A stretch of 64,000 nt of DNA from Phycisphaerales bacterium (GTDB lineage Bacteria; Planctomycetota; Phycisphaerae; UBA1845; UTPLA1), in the NCBI GenBank assembly GCA_022360095.1, contig JAKSDK010001037.1:292046-356045 (forward strand). Reading direction: 5' to 3'. Below, one piece after another: positions 27,456 to 37,304 of this stretch (the stretch's first letter is position 1; each line of letters begins with the position of its first letter). A model generated the notes under the pieces. The model was not told where the DNA came from. It saw nothing but the letters and a program-made list of their open reading frames with translations, and did not search any database. Made by a program: the position numbers and the translations under genes.

Positions 27456-28901
27456 TCATGCGGCAGGCTCAACCTGGAAGGCGCGCTGGCGGTACAAGTG
27501 CTCGAATAGATTTCCCTCGTGCGGTTGGTCCCAACTAATCTGCCATGTTGGAATCGGGCCGATGTTGAGCCGATCGACATTGGGCGAGGCCATCAACGAC
27601 GCGATCAACGACTTGTCGCTCGTGATCGCTGACCCGATCAAGGTGGGGCCGATGGCATCCGGCATGTCCGCCGTCGGGCACTCGACCACTGAGGCATAAG
27701 GGAAGAGGTATTCCTTGTTCGCAAGTGAATGAGCCGTGTCGCTGTTTCGACCGACGGGTTCCTCACACCAAACGATGGTCGGGAGCAGATATGCAACACG
27801 GCCATGCCTAACGAGTCGTGCTGAACCACGGTGCTGCTCTGTCAAATCGACAGCGCCCGGCGTGGCAAGCTGTTGATCGATGGACTGCGAAATCATCTCG
27901 GCCATTTTTGAATTGGCAAACGCGGCGATCTGTGCATTCGGATCATCGGCGGGAAGGGCTTCGACCTTCGCCAGCTCTTTCGCGACGGCATCGGCAATGG
28001 CGCGGCCATGACGCGGTGTCCAGATGCCCGAGGCGTTGATGCACGAACGCCCGCCGTTGGCGAGAACCGACGAGACCATCAGGTCGAGGTGCTTTTCCCA
28101 ATTCTCAGCCACGTCGTCGCCGAGGATGACCTTGCTGAAACCGGGGCCGTGAAGTTCCACGCCGGGGTCCTTCGCGTATGGCCGCGTTGTTGCCTCGCCG
28201 CCGAAGAGCATGGATCGTTTTGCCGTGCGCAACAACTCCGCAGCACCGCCATGATCGGTCGGGTAAAAACCGAATGCCTCCTTCGGCACTCCCGCCGCAA
28301 TGAACGACTGAATGATTCGATAAGGCGACCACGGTTCCTCGCGCCCGGGCTTGAGCACAAGCGGCGTTTTCAGCGGGACCGCCGGCATCCATAGGGAATG
28401 AACACCCGGTGAGTTACTCGGCAGCACTGCTCCAAGTACGTTGGCCTCCCGGTAGAAACTGAGCATCCGGCCGTCGTCCTCGCCGTAGCCCCGGTCGAGG
28501 ATGCCGAGGTCAAACCCGCGCGTCAGCCCGGCAACGACCTGATCGATCTCGTTGAACATCCGGTAAATCTTCTTGGCGTTGTTGCGGCAGTACGTGATCG
28601 GCATTCCTGTCGTGGCGGACAGATCGCGAATGTAATCATCAAACGACTGTTCCCGATTTCCCACGGGCACGGTACCGCCGATAAAGATCTCACCCGCCTT
28701 CTTTGTCATCGTGATCAGTTCGGCGACGGTGTATTGATCAAGAACATCCGAGTTTACGCGATGGATATCTCGAACGAGCATCCCGCTGTTCGCTTGACTG
28801 ACGAGCGCCACCGGATCGCCAGTCGCGTAATGAACAATCTCGAATTTTTCGACGCTTTCGTAAGGCTCGCCGTGGCGGAGAATCGGAATATGCAACATCA
28901 T
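27456..28901 (-). CDS. Aldehyde dehydrogenase-family acyl reductase
   Basis: 481 aa from ATG 28901 (a TTG at 28907 and an ATG at 28898 are also in frame; AGGA lies upstream). The catalytic Cys sits in VLANGGRSCINASGIW, and YREANVLGAVLPSNSPGVHS and TPLVLKPGREEPWSP form the cofactor and substrate pocket region. The family oxidises aldehydes or, in acylating forms, reduces acyl groups to aldehydes. The presence of an LuxE-like acyl synthetase two genes upstream and an alcohol dehydrogenase downstream makes reduction of an activated acid attractive. Direction of reaction and substrate are inference. Confidence 0.83.
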   Translation of the reverse strand: MMLHIPILRHGEPYESVEKFEIVHYATGDPVALVSQANSGMLVRDIHRVNSDVLDQYTVAELITMTKKAGEIFIGGTVPVGNREQSFDDYIRDLSATTGMPITYCRNNAKKIYRMFNEIDQVVAGLTRGFDLGILDRGYGEDDGRMLSFYREANVLGAVLPSNSPGVHSLWMPAVPLKTPLVLKPGREEPWSPYRIIQSFIAAGVPKEAFGFYPTDHGGAAELLRTAKRSMLFGGEATTRPYAKDPGVELHGPGFSKVILGDDVAENWEKHLDLMVSSVLANGGRSCINASGIWTPRHGRAIADAVAKELAKVEALPADDPNAQIAAFANSKMAEMISQSIDQQLATPGAVDLTEQHRGSARLVRHGRVAYLLPTIVWCEEPVGRNSDTAHSLANKEYLFPYASVVECPTADMPDAIGPTLIGSAITSDKSLIASLMASPNVDRLNIGPIPTWQISWDQPHEGNLFEHLYRQRAFQVEPAA

Positions 28902-28981
28902 TGACAATCCTGTGCTTTGCGTGGTTCAGCTTTGGTTAATCCGGTACTCACCAACGTCTTTCTCGATTCGCGCGAACAAAC

Positions 28982-29431
28982 TCATTGATGACGTTCCTGC
29001 CGAAACATCACAAGGTCCTCTTCAATACCTTGGTACACGTACCATAGGAAATCGGTCGTACCGCTCACCCACCGCTTCGCAACCAGGTTCGGTGGAAACA
29101 CGAGCACGTTCGCTGTGCCGGGCAGCGCGACCACGGCAATTTCGCAACCGTGTTCATCCGTCACCATGACCCATTCATAGCCGAGTTCATCCACCAGGTA
29201 TTGACCAAATGCAATTCCGACGGCGTTAATGACGGCATTGCCGTGGTCGGAGTCGTTCGGATTCGACTCGTAGGCCTGTTTGAAGACGCGGTCCAGCACT
29301 CCCGGTGTCATCCTCGCTCCCTCGTCCACCGGTGAAAACTGTTTCACCAACCGTTGTGCATTGCCGAGTTCCTCTGTTACCCAATCGCGCTCGGCCGGGT
29401 TCAGTGGTTCGATCTTCCTCTGATTCGACAT
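28982..29431 (-). CDS. DUF3806-family protein
   Basis: 149 aa, soluble, no signal peptide. The segment GIAFGQYLVDELGYEWVMVT followed by a short hydrophobic strand and VFPPNLVAKRWV matches the DUF3806 pattern (family identity from memory, not searched). It lies between the LuxE-like and aldehyde dehydrogenase genes with gaps of 71 and 80 bases. Function unknown; a small accessory protein of the acid-reduction cluster is possible. Confidence 0.65.
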   Translation of the reverse strand: MSNQRKIEPLNPAERDWVTEELGNAQRLVKQFSPVDEGARMTPGVLDRVFKQAYESNPNDSDHGNAVINAVGIAFGQYLVDELGYEWVMVTDEHGCEIAVVALPGTANVLVFPPNLVAKRWVSGTTDFLWYVYQGIEEDLVMFRQERHQ

Positions 29432-29502
29432 GGTTCCGTCTGTTGCTTCTCTTATGCTGCCTCAATGGCATTCGCAATGAGTGGCTTCGCTTGATTTCAT
29501 TT

Positions 29503-30585
29503 TCAATAAACTCCCTCGACGACCGTTGTCTGAAACCCGCTGTACGGCCGAACATTCGCCACGCCGTCCCAGGGATAGGGCTCGCATGGCGGTGTGCGTT
29601 TGCACTCGTCGCGCTCCAGGAATCGGGGCATGAAGAATTCCTTCGTCAATGTTGTCAGTCGTGCACGGCCCCATTCACCGTAGCCCACGACGGTCTTCTC
29701 ATCGTCGAAGCTGACGACCTCGACCATTGCCCGTGGCGACGGCGGGTGATAAATGATGTCATAGTTGTCGGCCGGGTCGAACGGCTTGCAGCAGGCCAGA
29801 CCCATCAGCGTGTTGCCGTAGGTGGGTACGAACTGGACCTTGCCCTCCAGCAGTTCCTCGCAGGCGAAGCGATGGAATTGCGGTGTCATCTGTGTACCGC
29901 CGCAAAAGACACCCTTGATGCCCGTCTTGACCAGTGAGACGCGTTCGCAGAGGGCTTCCAGGAGCTTCGGTGTTGTGAACAGGCACCGGATGTTGTCGTG
30001 GGCCTTCAGTAAGGTCAGTCCCTGATCGACGACGTGGTCTTTGTACTCGTGCATCTCCTGTGGGCGACCTTTGCGAATGAGCTTGACCACCCATCGTGGG
30101 TCCATGTCGACGCAGAAGGAGATGCCGCCGCGATGCTGAGCGAGGTGCTCGACGGCGAGTCGCAGCCGTCGGGGGCCGCTGGGCCCCAGCATGAGCCAAT
30201 CGGCCCCTTTGGGGAACGATTCGTCGTTCAGCGTCTCGCTGAACATCTCATAGTCGATGCGAAAATCGTTGACGTTGACACGGCTCTTGGGCACGCCCGT
30301 GCTGCCGCCGGTCTCAAAGACGTAAACCGGCTGATCGGCATAGGCCTTCGGCACCCAACGCCGGACCGGACCGCCGCGAAGCCACTCGTCCTGAAAGTTG
30401 CCGAACCTGTCGAGGTCGGCGTAAGAGCGAACGTCCTCGCGTGGGTCGAAGTCGAGTCGCTTTGCCTGCTCCAGCCAGAACGGGCAGCCCGTCTGGGGGT
30501 CAAAGTGCCAGGCGACGATTTCGCGGACATGGGCGTCAAGCCGCTGCTTTGCTTCGGTAATGTTATCTTCGAGCGTGGTTGTCAT
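29503..30585 (-). CDS. LuxE/phenylacetate-CoA-ligase-like acyl-activating enzyme
   Basis: 360 aa from ATG 30585, four bases after the propeller stop. The phosphate-binding loop YVFETGGSTGVPKSR is the LuxE-type ATP site, and VKTGIKGVFCGGTQMTPQF resembles the second core motif of the adenylate-forming superfamily. It would adenylate a carboxylic acid and pass it to a reductase. It is smaller than a full PaaK, in line with LuxE. It is encoded on the same strand as the aldehyde and alcohol dehydrogenases downstream. Substrate unknown. Confidence 0.8.
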   Translation of the reverse strand: MTTTLEDNITEAKQRLDAHVREIVAWHFDPQTGCPFWLEQAKRLDFDPREDVRSYADLDRFGNFQDEWLRGGPVRRWVPKAYADQPVYVFETGGSTGVPKSRVNVNDFRIDYEMFSETLNDESFPKGADWLMLGPSGPRRLRLAVEHLAQHRGGISFCVDMDPRWVVKLIRKGRPQEMHEYKDHVVDQGLTLLKAHDNIRCLFTTPKLLEALCERVSLVKTGIKGVFCGGTQMTPQFHRFACEELLEGKVQFVPTYGNTLMGLACCKPFDPADNYDIIYHPPSPRAMVEVVSFDDEKTVVGYGEWGRARLTTLTKEFFMPRFLERDECKRTPPCEPYPWDGVANVRPYSGFQTTVVEGVY

Positions 30586-30589
30586 TTTG

Positions 30590-32152
30590 TTATTTGTTAG
30601 CCACCTGCTTCGATGATTGGATGGCGAAAAGGGCATTTCGATTCGTGATGTATAACACGCCGTTGGATACGACGGGCGTCGTGTAGACCGAGTTGTTCAT
30701 GTCGATGGTGGCGAGCAGCTTTTTCTTCTTGCCGTGTTCAAAGACGAGCACTTCGCCGTCTTCCGTGCCGAGCATCACTTTTCCGTCGACCACAAAGGGT
30801 GAGCCCCAGATCGCCGCGAAGGTATCATGCACCCAATGGCGTTTGCCCGTCTTGACGTCGAGGCAATGCATGAATCCGCTCAGGTCCGCGGCGTAGAGCA
30901 AGCCGTCCTTGATCGCCACTGTGGACATGGACCGCTTGAAGTCCTCATCGCCAAAGTGCCAGACACGTCCGGATTCCGTGATGTCACCGGTTTTCGTGGC
31001 GTCGATGCAATAGAGATGGCCGACTCCCTCGCCGTGCTCGGGGTCCTGCCCTACGCAAAGAAACACCTTGTTGTCGTAAATGACGGGCGTCGCAATGATG
31101 GCGTTGCGAGTGCCTCGACCGCCGAGGATCCACTTGGTGCCTTTTGGATTCAAGTCGAATTTCCAGATCAAGTTGCCGGTCTTCATTTCCAGGGCATAAC
31201 ACCAACCGTCGCCGGCACCGAAGACGGCCATTTCCTTACCGCCGATGACGCCGCAGGCCGGCGAGGACCATTGCCCGTGCAGAACCTTGCCCTTGGTATA
31301 GTTTTTTTCCCAAAGGAGCTTGCCCGTGTTTTTGTCCAGGCATAGGAAATCCGCTGCCTCGGGTTCGGGCAATACGAGGTGGCCTTCATCAACGCCGTTC
31401 GATGTGCAGATAAAGATGTAATCTTTCCAGCCGACGGGGGAGCAGGTCGCCAGGTTATGCGGAAAGGCGTCCAGCTCATCAATCATGTCATAGACCCAGA
31501 TGAAATCGCCGTCGGACTTCTCTTTGTACTTCTCATCCTTGTATGGTCCTTGATTGCCGTCGTGCATGCCGTTGAAATCGGCGCAGACGACTTCGGCTCG
31601 GTTGCTCACGTAATAGATACGGTCGCCCGAGACATAGGGCGACGAGCAAATGCCTTGCTCCGGCCAGTCGTTGACGCGACCGGTCGGCAGTTTGTCATGT
31701 GTTGCCTGCCAGAGGAATTTGCCGGTTTTCTCATCGAGGCAGACGATCACGCCCTTGTCGCCCTTGATGTTCGGTCGCAGGTGACCGTTGTTGTTCGTGC
31801 CGATGAAGATCTTGCCTTTGCAAATGACCGGATTGCCGTAGGTTTGCGAACCGAGCTTGGCCATCCATTTGAGGTTGGTCTTTTTCTTGACGTCCCACTT
31901 GGCGGGTATGCCGGATTCGTCAGAGATCATGTTTCGATCCTGACTTCCGCCCCACATCAACCAGTCGCCTTTCTTGGGCTTGGCGGCTTCCGCGTGACTC
32001 GCTACGGCGAAGGTGATCAGCAAACCAAGGCAGGTTGACCAGAAATTGAGAATGTAGAATTTAGAATTGAGAAAGTTGTCGTGTCCGCGCGTTGACCCTG
32101 CGCAAGCAACGATCGCACTTCGCTTCTTCATTCTACATTCTTCATTCTTCAT
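30590..32152 (-). CDS. Secreted PQQ-type beta-propeller
   Basis: 520 aa if started at ATG 32152, which lies one base past the upstream propeller stop; ATG 32131 is an alternative. The signal peptide (CLGLLITFAVASHAEAA) precedes PKKGDWLMWGGSQDRNM. Blades carry motifs such as VCLDEKTGKFLWQATHD and LCLDKNTGKLLWEKNYT. The N-terminal coding stretch (MKNEECRMKKRS and FLNSKFYILNF) is built from an AT-rich repeat, giving the start a variable, possibly non-functional leader. It lies between the larger propeller and the LuxE-like gene. Confidence 0.8.
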   Translation of the reverse strand: MKNEECRMKKRSAIVACAGSTRGHDNFLNSKFYILNFWSTCLGLLITFAVASHAEAAKPKKGDWLMWGGSQDRNMISDESGIPAKWDVKKKTNLKWMAKLGSQTYGNPVICKGKIFIGTNNNGHLRPNIKGDKGVIVCLDEKTGKFLWQATHDKLPTGRVNDWPEQGICSSPYVSGDRIYYVSNRAEVVCADFNGMHDGNQGPYKDEKYKEKSDGDFIWVYDMIDELDAFPHNLATCSPVGWKDYIFICTSNGVDEGHLVLPEPEAADFLCLDKNTGKLLWEKNYTKGKVLHGQWSSPACGVIGGKEMAVFGAGDGWCYALEMKTGNLIWKFDLNPKGTKWILGGRGTRNAIIATPVIYDNKVFLCVGQDPEHGEGVGHLYCIDATKTGDITESGRVWHFGDEDFKRSMSTVAIKDGLLYAADLSGFMHCLDVKTGKRHWVHDTFAAIWGSPFVVDGKVMLGTEDGEVLVFEHGKKKKLLATIDMNNSVYTTPVVSNGVLYITNRNALFAIQSSKQVANK

Positions 32153-32153
32153 T

Positions 32154-34517
32154 CTACATTCCATTTTTGTACACCTCATAGTTGTCAAAATAGACCGGTG
32201 GGCCGTTCTTTTTGGGTTTGGTTCCATTCGAATATGCATAAAGGCCGGGGCTGCCCTCGAGGTTGGGCGACGGATCGATCAGCTCGATCTGCCATTCCTT
32301 GGGCTCCGCTTCGTCGCGCGGCCACACTTTCGCTCTTACCCAGGCTTTTCCGTCTTTCTCTTCAACACGCATCTTCGTCCGATGCCAGACATCCGTTTTC
32401 CAATCCATGGGCAGGTCGACCCTCAATCGGGGCATCGGTGACCAGGTTTCCAAACGCAGAAGCTTCTCCTGGCCCATCATTTTCATCGTATAACGACAGT
32501 TGATGAGCCCCATGTCCGGGCGGACCTTTCGACCGCGCGCCCGTGGTTTGCCCAACAGGTCGCATTGGACGGTGTAACCAACGGGAATGGGTGGCCCGCT
32601 ATAAGCACGCATTCGCATGAAGGGCACATTCGGCCGTTCTTTCGGAGCAAGTTTTTCAAGGACGAAGTTACCGTCCAGGTTGATGATTTTCGCTTTTTTG
32701 CCGAGGCCAACCCAACCGGGCATGGACGTGAGCCCCTTTTCGCCGGAGGAATCGAAATCCTCCTTGATGGGCAACATGGGACTATTCCGGATTCGAACGG
32801 CCGCTTTCAGGAAATCCTTCTTCGTCTTTCGTTCCCGAAGCGTGATTGTGCCGATCCCCGCACCGAAGCCCTGGTTCTCGCGCGTCGTGAACGTGATCGT
32901 ATCACCTGTCGCAACGCGTTTCGTCTGGGCCCCTTTTTCGCCGTTCACGGTCCCGAATCTGCCCGCGAGATTCACTTGGAAGCTGGAAATGGATTTTGGA
33001 GGAAGCGGCGTTTCAAGCAATTGTCCGTTCTCATCGAAGATTCGAAACGTAAATGTCTGTTGCGCGCCCGGAGAGAGTGTCACTTCACCAGGAACAAGGA
33101 GCAACGATCCCGGTTTCGTGGGGTCGGGCTTGGCTTCCTTTGCCATTGGCGGCAACGCGAGGGTTTCCACCCTCGCATCCTTCTTTCCCAAACAAAAAGT
33201 GTTATTCCGCGTCTGGAAATACACTCGGCCGTTGACGACGACAGGGGACCCGTAAATCTCGACGATAAAGTCGTTGACCGGCGGGAATTCTTTGGCATGC
33301 AGCTCCTTACAGGTTTCGCCTTCATCTTTGAGAATCAGGAAACGTCCGTTGACCGTGCCGATGTAGATCACTCCGTCAGCCGTCACGGTCGGCGAACCCT
33401 TGCCGACACGGCCGCACTCGTGTGCCCAATATTCCTTGCCGTTTTTCGAATCAAAACAGTGCATCGTCGCCGCATTGTCGATGACGTAGAGCCGGCCGTT
33501 GGCAATGGCAGGCGAGGCATAACCTGCCGTGAGGCCGTTTTTTCGCCAGACTGTCCCGGTCTCGGTGATGTCCCCCTTCTTCGACGCATCGATGCAGAGC
33601 ACGGCACCCATGTCGGTCGTCGTGTAGTTCTCTTCGCTGTGCGTGACATAGGCATGATGCCCGTCAACCACGATGGACGAGTTGATTCCTCGCCGGGTCA
33701 GTTTATAGCTCCACACTTTCTCGCCGGTGCGAACTTTCATGCCGTAGACCCAGCCGTCGGCATTTCCGGCAATCAGCATCCTGACACCGTTAATGACCGT
33801 GACAACCGGAACGGAATAGGTTGTGTCCAAAGGCCGGCCGCCCGGCATTGCCCACCAGATGATGTCGCCCGTTTTCTTATCGAAGGCGACATACCGATGT
33901 CCCGGTTTGCCGTGATTGCCCCAATTCGAAGAAACGAAACTGATGATGACCTTGTCTTCATCGACGATCGGGGTGTGCAGCCGTCCACCATAGCCGCTGA
34001 CTCGACCGTACAACTCGGTGAGGGACCGTTTCCACACGATTTTGCCGTCACGGTCGAAGCAGAAGAATTCGCCGCCCGTGCCGTGGGCAAAGATGTTCCG
34101 TGTTTCCGGATCGGCGACGACCGCGGTCCAGCCCACGCGTTGTTCTACAATCGTGGTCAGGAAGACGTTGAACCTCTTTTTCCAGAGCACCTTGCCGGTC
34201 TCGGCGTCCAGACAAACAACTTGTTCGCCGAGTGTTCCGCCTTCACCGACGGGAGCAATGAAAAAGACGCGCCCATCCAGGAATACCGGCGTCGTACGAC
34301 CTCCGATCGGCGTTCTCCAGAGCTGGTTCTTGCCGTCGACCTCCCATTCGGTCACGACGGCTTTCTCATAGGCCATGCCGTTCTGGGCGGGGCCGCGCCA
34401 GTAAGGCCAGTCCGCCGCGCCGGCCGGTTGAACGAGAGTCACGCACAGCGCAGCGAAAAGAGCAATCCGAATGCTCCAGCCTCCGAGGACACGACCGAAA
34501 AACGTCTTATGACTCAT
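32154..34517 (-). CDS. Large secreted PQQ-type propeller with C-terminal LamG-like region
   Basis: 787 aa from ATG 34517, which has GGAGG upstream. A signal peptide (IALFAALCVTLVQPAGAA) precedes DWPYWRGPAQNG. About eight blades follow to residue ~470 (for example VCLDAETGKVLWKKRFN and VAFDKKTGDIIWWAMPGG). The rest (~300 residues) has a beta-sandwich stretch opening with SPGAQQTFTFRIFDENGQLL and a C-terminal region ending in PVYFDNYEVYKNG that looks like a LamG or DUF1080-type sugar-binding module. Its partner propeller starts immediately after. Role unknown; an extracytoplasmic scaffold or carbohydrate-binding protein is likely. Confidence 0.8.
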   Translation of the reverse strand: MSHKTFFGRVLGGWSIRIALFAALCVTLVQPAGAADWPYWRGPAQNGMAYEKAVVTEWEVDGKNQLWRTPIGGRTTPVFLDGRVFFIAPVGEGGTLGEQVVCLDAETGKVLWKKRFNVFLTTIVEQRVGWTAVVADPETRNIFAHGTGGEFFCFDRDGKIVWKRSLTELYGRVSGYGGRLHTPIVDEDKVIISFVSSNWGNHGKPGHRYVAFDKKTGDIIWWAMPGGRPLDTTYSVPVVTVINGVRMLIAGNADGWVYGMKVRTGEKVWSYKLTRRGINSSIVVDGHHAYVTHSEENYTTTDMGAVLCIDASKKGDITETGTVWRKNGLTAGYASPAIANGRLYVIDNAATMHCFDSKNGKEYWAHECGRVGKGSPTVTADGVIYIGTVNGRFLILKDEGETCKELHAKEFPPVNDFIVEIYGSPVVVNGRVYFQTRNNTFCLGKKDARVETLALPPMAKEAKPDPTKPGSLLLVPGEVTLSPGAQQTFTFRIFDENGQLLETPLPPKSISSFQVNLAGRFGTVNGEKGAQTKRVATGDTITFTTRENQGFGAGIGTITLRERKTKKDFLKAAVRIRNSPMLPIKEDFDSSGEKGLTSMPGWVGLGKKAKIINLDGNFVLEKLAPKERPNVPFMRMRAYSGPPIPVGYTVQCDLLGKPRARGRKVRPDMGLINCRYTMKMMGQEKLLRLETWSPMPRLRVDLPMDWKTDVWHRTKMRVEEKDGKAWVRAKVWPRDEAEPKEWQIELIDPSPNLEGSPGLYAYSNGTKPKKNGPPVYFDNYEVYKNGM

Positions 34518-34586
34518 CAACCAAACCTCCGTCAGACTCAAACCGATTTTCGCACCGAAAGGTCGTTCTTCTATCCGGACAACGTC

Positions 34587-35882
34587 TCAGTTCCCCGACC
34601 TTTTCCCATGTCGAACCAAACGGCGGGCCTTCATCTCGAAACGAGGCAACTCTCCCGGCGCAACCAGTGAGACGCTGGGCCGGAAATTCAGCCGATCGCG
34701 AATCGCGTCGGCGATTTCCGCCTTAAGCCGGACCCCATCCGCATCGGGAGTCGGTTCCACGTCGATTCGCAAATCCGCCATTGCGTCCCGCTCTTCCACC
34801 TCCATCCGAAACTCGGCGACGCCGGGGAATTGCCTCAGTATAGCTTCAATTGTGGCCGGGTACACGTTATTGCCTCGGATGATCAGCATGTCGTCGATTC
34901 GCCCCAGGATGCCGCCCTCCATTCGAGCAAACCAGCGCCCGCACGAACATCGCTCGCGCGTCAAACGAACATGATCCCCCGTTCGATAACGAATTAACGG
35001 GCTGCCCCAGCGACCGAGGTTCGTCAGGACGAGCTCGCCGGATTTACCTTCAGACACCGGCTCGGTCGTTTCCGGATCGATCACCTCGGCGATGAATTCA
35101 CTCTCATGAATATGAACGCCGCCGCGTGCCTCGACGCACTCGAAACCGTAGGGGCCGATCTCGGTCATTCCCGTATGATCAAAAACACGGGCACCCCACG
35201 ACGATTCGATCTTCGCCCGAGTGGCCGGAATGTTGCCGCCGGGCTCGCCCGCGACGATTAGTCCACGGACCGTCGAACCGGCCAGGTCGATTCCCTCTTC
35301 CGAGGCCACTTCCGCCATTCGCAATGCGTACGTCGGCGTGCAACCGACAAACGTCACATCATGCTCCGTCATGAAGTTCAAACGGGCCTTCGTCGTCATG
35401 GCCCCGGCGGGCAAACACAGGTTTCCCAGGGAGACGGCACTCTCGAAGGCCGCCCAGAATCCGATGAACGGTCCGAAGGAGAAAGGAAAGATGAACCGAT
35501 CCTGATCCGTGACCCCTGCCGCTCGATAGATCACACCCCAGCATCGTTTCCACCAGGCCCAATCTTCAGCTCGATCGAGCCATCGCATGGGCGCACCAGA
35601 GGTGCCGGACGTTTGATGAAAACGTACGTAGGCGTCCGCCGGATAGGTCAGATTCGTGCCGTAGGGCGGATGCCCAGCCTGATCCTGCTGGATCTCCCGA
35701 CGTGTCGTGAAAGGCAATTGATGAAAATCGAAAACGGCGTTCGTGGATTCGGCGTTTAGTTTCCGCTGATAGAACGCGTTTGTTCTCAAGACGTGCTCAA
35801 GCATGGCCGCGAATTTTCGATTTTGTAATTCGCTCAGCCTATTTCGATCGAGTGTTTCTTCTTCCTGAATGTGGAACGCCAT
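34587..35882 (-). CDS. Phenylacetate-CoA ligase-like acyl-activating enzyme
   Basis: 431 aa from ATG 35882. The ATP loop is VRFHQTSGTSGAPMRWLD; MTEIGPYGFECVEARGG and SPLIRYRTGDHVRLTRERCS with the Cys-containing CSCGRW follow, and GRIDDMLIIRGNNVYPATIE is the classical C-terminal hinge of PaaK-type ligases. These convert aromatic or other acids to acyl-CoA. The zinc-like Cys pair is typical of the PaaK group. It is transcribed ahead of the propellers and the LuxE-like gene. An aromatic substrate is a family expectation, not shown here. Confidence 0.86.
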   Translation of the reverse strand: MAFHIQEEETLDRNRLSELQNRKFAAMLEHVLRTNAFYQRKLNAESTNAVFDFHQLPFTTRREIQQDQAGHPPYGTNLTYPADAYVRFHQTSGTSGAPMRWLDRAEDWAWWKRCWGVIYRAAGVTDQDRFIFPFSFGPFIGFWAAFESAVSLGNLCLPAGAMTTKARLNFMTEHDVTFVGCTPTYALRMAEVASEEGIDLAGSTVRGLIVAGEPGGNIPATRAKIESSWGARVFDHTGMTEIGPYGFECVEARGGVHIHESEFIAEVIDPETTEPVSEGKSGELVLTNLGRWGSPLIRYRTGDHVRLTRERCSCGRWFARMEGGILGRIDDMLIIRGNNVYPATIEAILRQFPGVAEFRMEVEERDAMADLRIDVEPTPDADGVRLKAEIADAIRDRLNFRPSVSLVAPGELPRFEMKARRLVRHGKRSGN

Positions 35883-36123
35883 AAACCTGGTCTCAGTGCA
35901 GTTTCGAGATCGCTCTAAGCACAACGCTCAGGCAAAACGCGAACAGAGCAACAACGTATCCGGCAGAGATGAAATAAATGACAGTCGTCTTAAAAATAGA
36001 CGAAGATTCCGATCCCAGGCGATGGCCTTGCCGGGCGTAATCCAACGTTTCAGGTGATTCATTCATCATCGCGTGCCCGTTATTCTAGCACGAAACAGTT
36101 CGGCCAGGTATTCGGGCCTTGAT

Positions 36124-37260
36124 TCATTGACCGAGACCGGTTCTGTTCATTGAAAACAGGTCGATCGCTTGCTCGGTTGCGTTGTCGAGAATTAAGTCCG
36201 ACAAGGCCTGTCCGACAACCGGCGAAAACTTGAAGCCATGCCCGGAAAAGCCTCCGGCGATCAGCACGTTGTCATGCCGTGGATGTCGATCGACGATGAA
36301 ATGATCGTCCGGCGTATTCGTGTACATGCACACTTCGGCGTCCCTCAGCAAACCATTGGCATCGGGCATGTGCCGGGACAAGTAAGCCCGGACGTTCGCC
36401 TCATCCTCGTCCGTGATTTGACGGTTGATCCCGTCGGCCGTCGTGATATGGCCGCAATGGTGCTCGCCGATCTTGATTCCTTCGTCACCGAGCATGGGAA
36501 TGCCGTAAAAGGCTCGGTCGCCGGTGAAATGGATGAAGACGGGCATTCGCTTTGCGGTGCAATGCTCGTGCACGTTTGGTTCAAACCACAATTGGACCTG
36601 TCGCTCGATGCAGAGCAACGAGGTCATTTCCGAAACAACGTTCCCCAACCAGGCGCCGCTTGTGATCACCAAGTGCTTTGCCGCATAGTCGTCCTTGTCG
36701 GTTTCGACACGAACACCATCCGGTTTGGCCGACCATTTCAGCACTCTTTCTTCCGTCCGAATGTCAGCGCCGTGATTACAAGCGAGATCGACATGGAGTT
36801 TCACGCATTGTTCAGGAACGAGAAATCCGCCGTCCGGTTCATAGATGCCGATGTCACTTTCGTTGGGCTTAAAAGCGGGCCATCGTCGCTTGATTTCATC
36901 GCCATTGAGCACTTCGTGTGGCAAACCGTGTTCTTCGGCGCTCTGCTTTGCGCCTTGAATACACTCGTGGTCCGGCGGCCCGAGGTTGAGGCAGCCGTTC
37001 AAGTGCAACAGGCGAAGATCTGTGGCCTTTTCCAGTTCGCGCCACATCTCATAGGTGCGATGAAGCAGAGGTACGTATCGCGGGTCTTCAAAATAGGCCT
37101 TGCGAATTACTCGGCTGCGGCCGTGCGAACTGCCCTGATCATGGTCGATCTTGTATTGCTCGATGCCCAAGACCCGCAGGTTTCGCCGCGCAAGGTGATA
37201 GCACGCGGCGCCGCCCATTGCGCCGATGCCTGACACGATGACATCATAGGTCTCTGGCAT
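36124..37260 (-). CDS. Sarcosine/N-methyltryptophan oxidase-like FAD enzyme
   Basis: 378 aa from ATG 37260; the in-frame upstream ORF extension is not plausible. The dinucleotide motif is YDVIVSGIGAMGGAACYHLA, followed by GSSHGRSRVIRKAYFEDPRY, typical of monomeric sarcosine oxidase. GFSGHGFKFSPVVGQALSDL closes the FAD site. The usual covalent-flavin Cys region near residue ~315 is not obvious to me. It oxidises N-methyl or secondary amino acids with oxygen. It follows glycerate kinase on the same strand; the hairpin at 37285-37304 lies between them. Confidence 0.8.
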   Translation of the reverse strand: MPETYDVIVSGIGAMGGAACYHLARRNLRVLGIEQYKIDHDQGSSHGRSRVIRKAYFEDPRYVPLLHRTYEMWRELEKATDLRLLHLNGCLNLGPPDHECIQGAKQSAEEHGLPHEVLNGDEIKRRWPAFKPNESDIGIYEPDGGFLVPEQCVKLHVDLACNHGADIRTEERVLKWSAKPDGVRVETDKDDYAAKHLVITSGAWLGNVVSEMTSLLCIERQVQLWFEPNVHEHCTAKRMPVFIHFTGDRAFYGIPMLGDEGIKIGEHHCGHITTADGINRQITDEDEANVRAYLSRHMPDANGLLRDAEVCMYTNTPDDHFIVDRHPRHDNVLIAGGFSGHGFKFSPVVGQALSDLILDNATEQAIDLFSMNRTGLGQ

Positions 37261-37284
37261 GAGTGAACCACTTAGGTGTAGGAC

Positions 37285-37304
37285 CCCGGGCAGGGTGGCC
37301 CGGG
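37285..37304 (+). terminator. Hairpin with U tract on the plus strand
   Basis: CCCGGGC and GCCCGGG arms with a six-base loop, followed by ACTTTTTT on the plus strand. Both flanking genes are on the minus strand, so the U tract is on the opposite side from the expected terminator. It may act on an antisense transcript, or only as a stem on the minus strand. Confidence 0.35.

Noticed and set aside
32565..34670. 701-codon open frame on the plus strand opposite the large propeller
   Set aside because: Shadow of the GC-rich coding strand: no ribosome-binding site, biased composition and no recognisable domain, while the minus strand encodes a clear propeller.
36238..37233. 331-codon plus-strand frame opposite the sarcosine-oxidase-like gene
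   Set aside because: No domain signal and no plausible start context.
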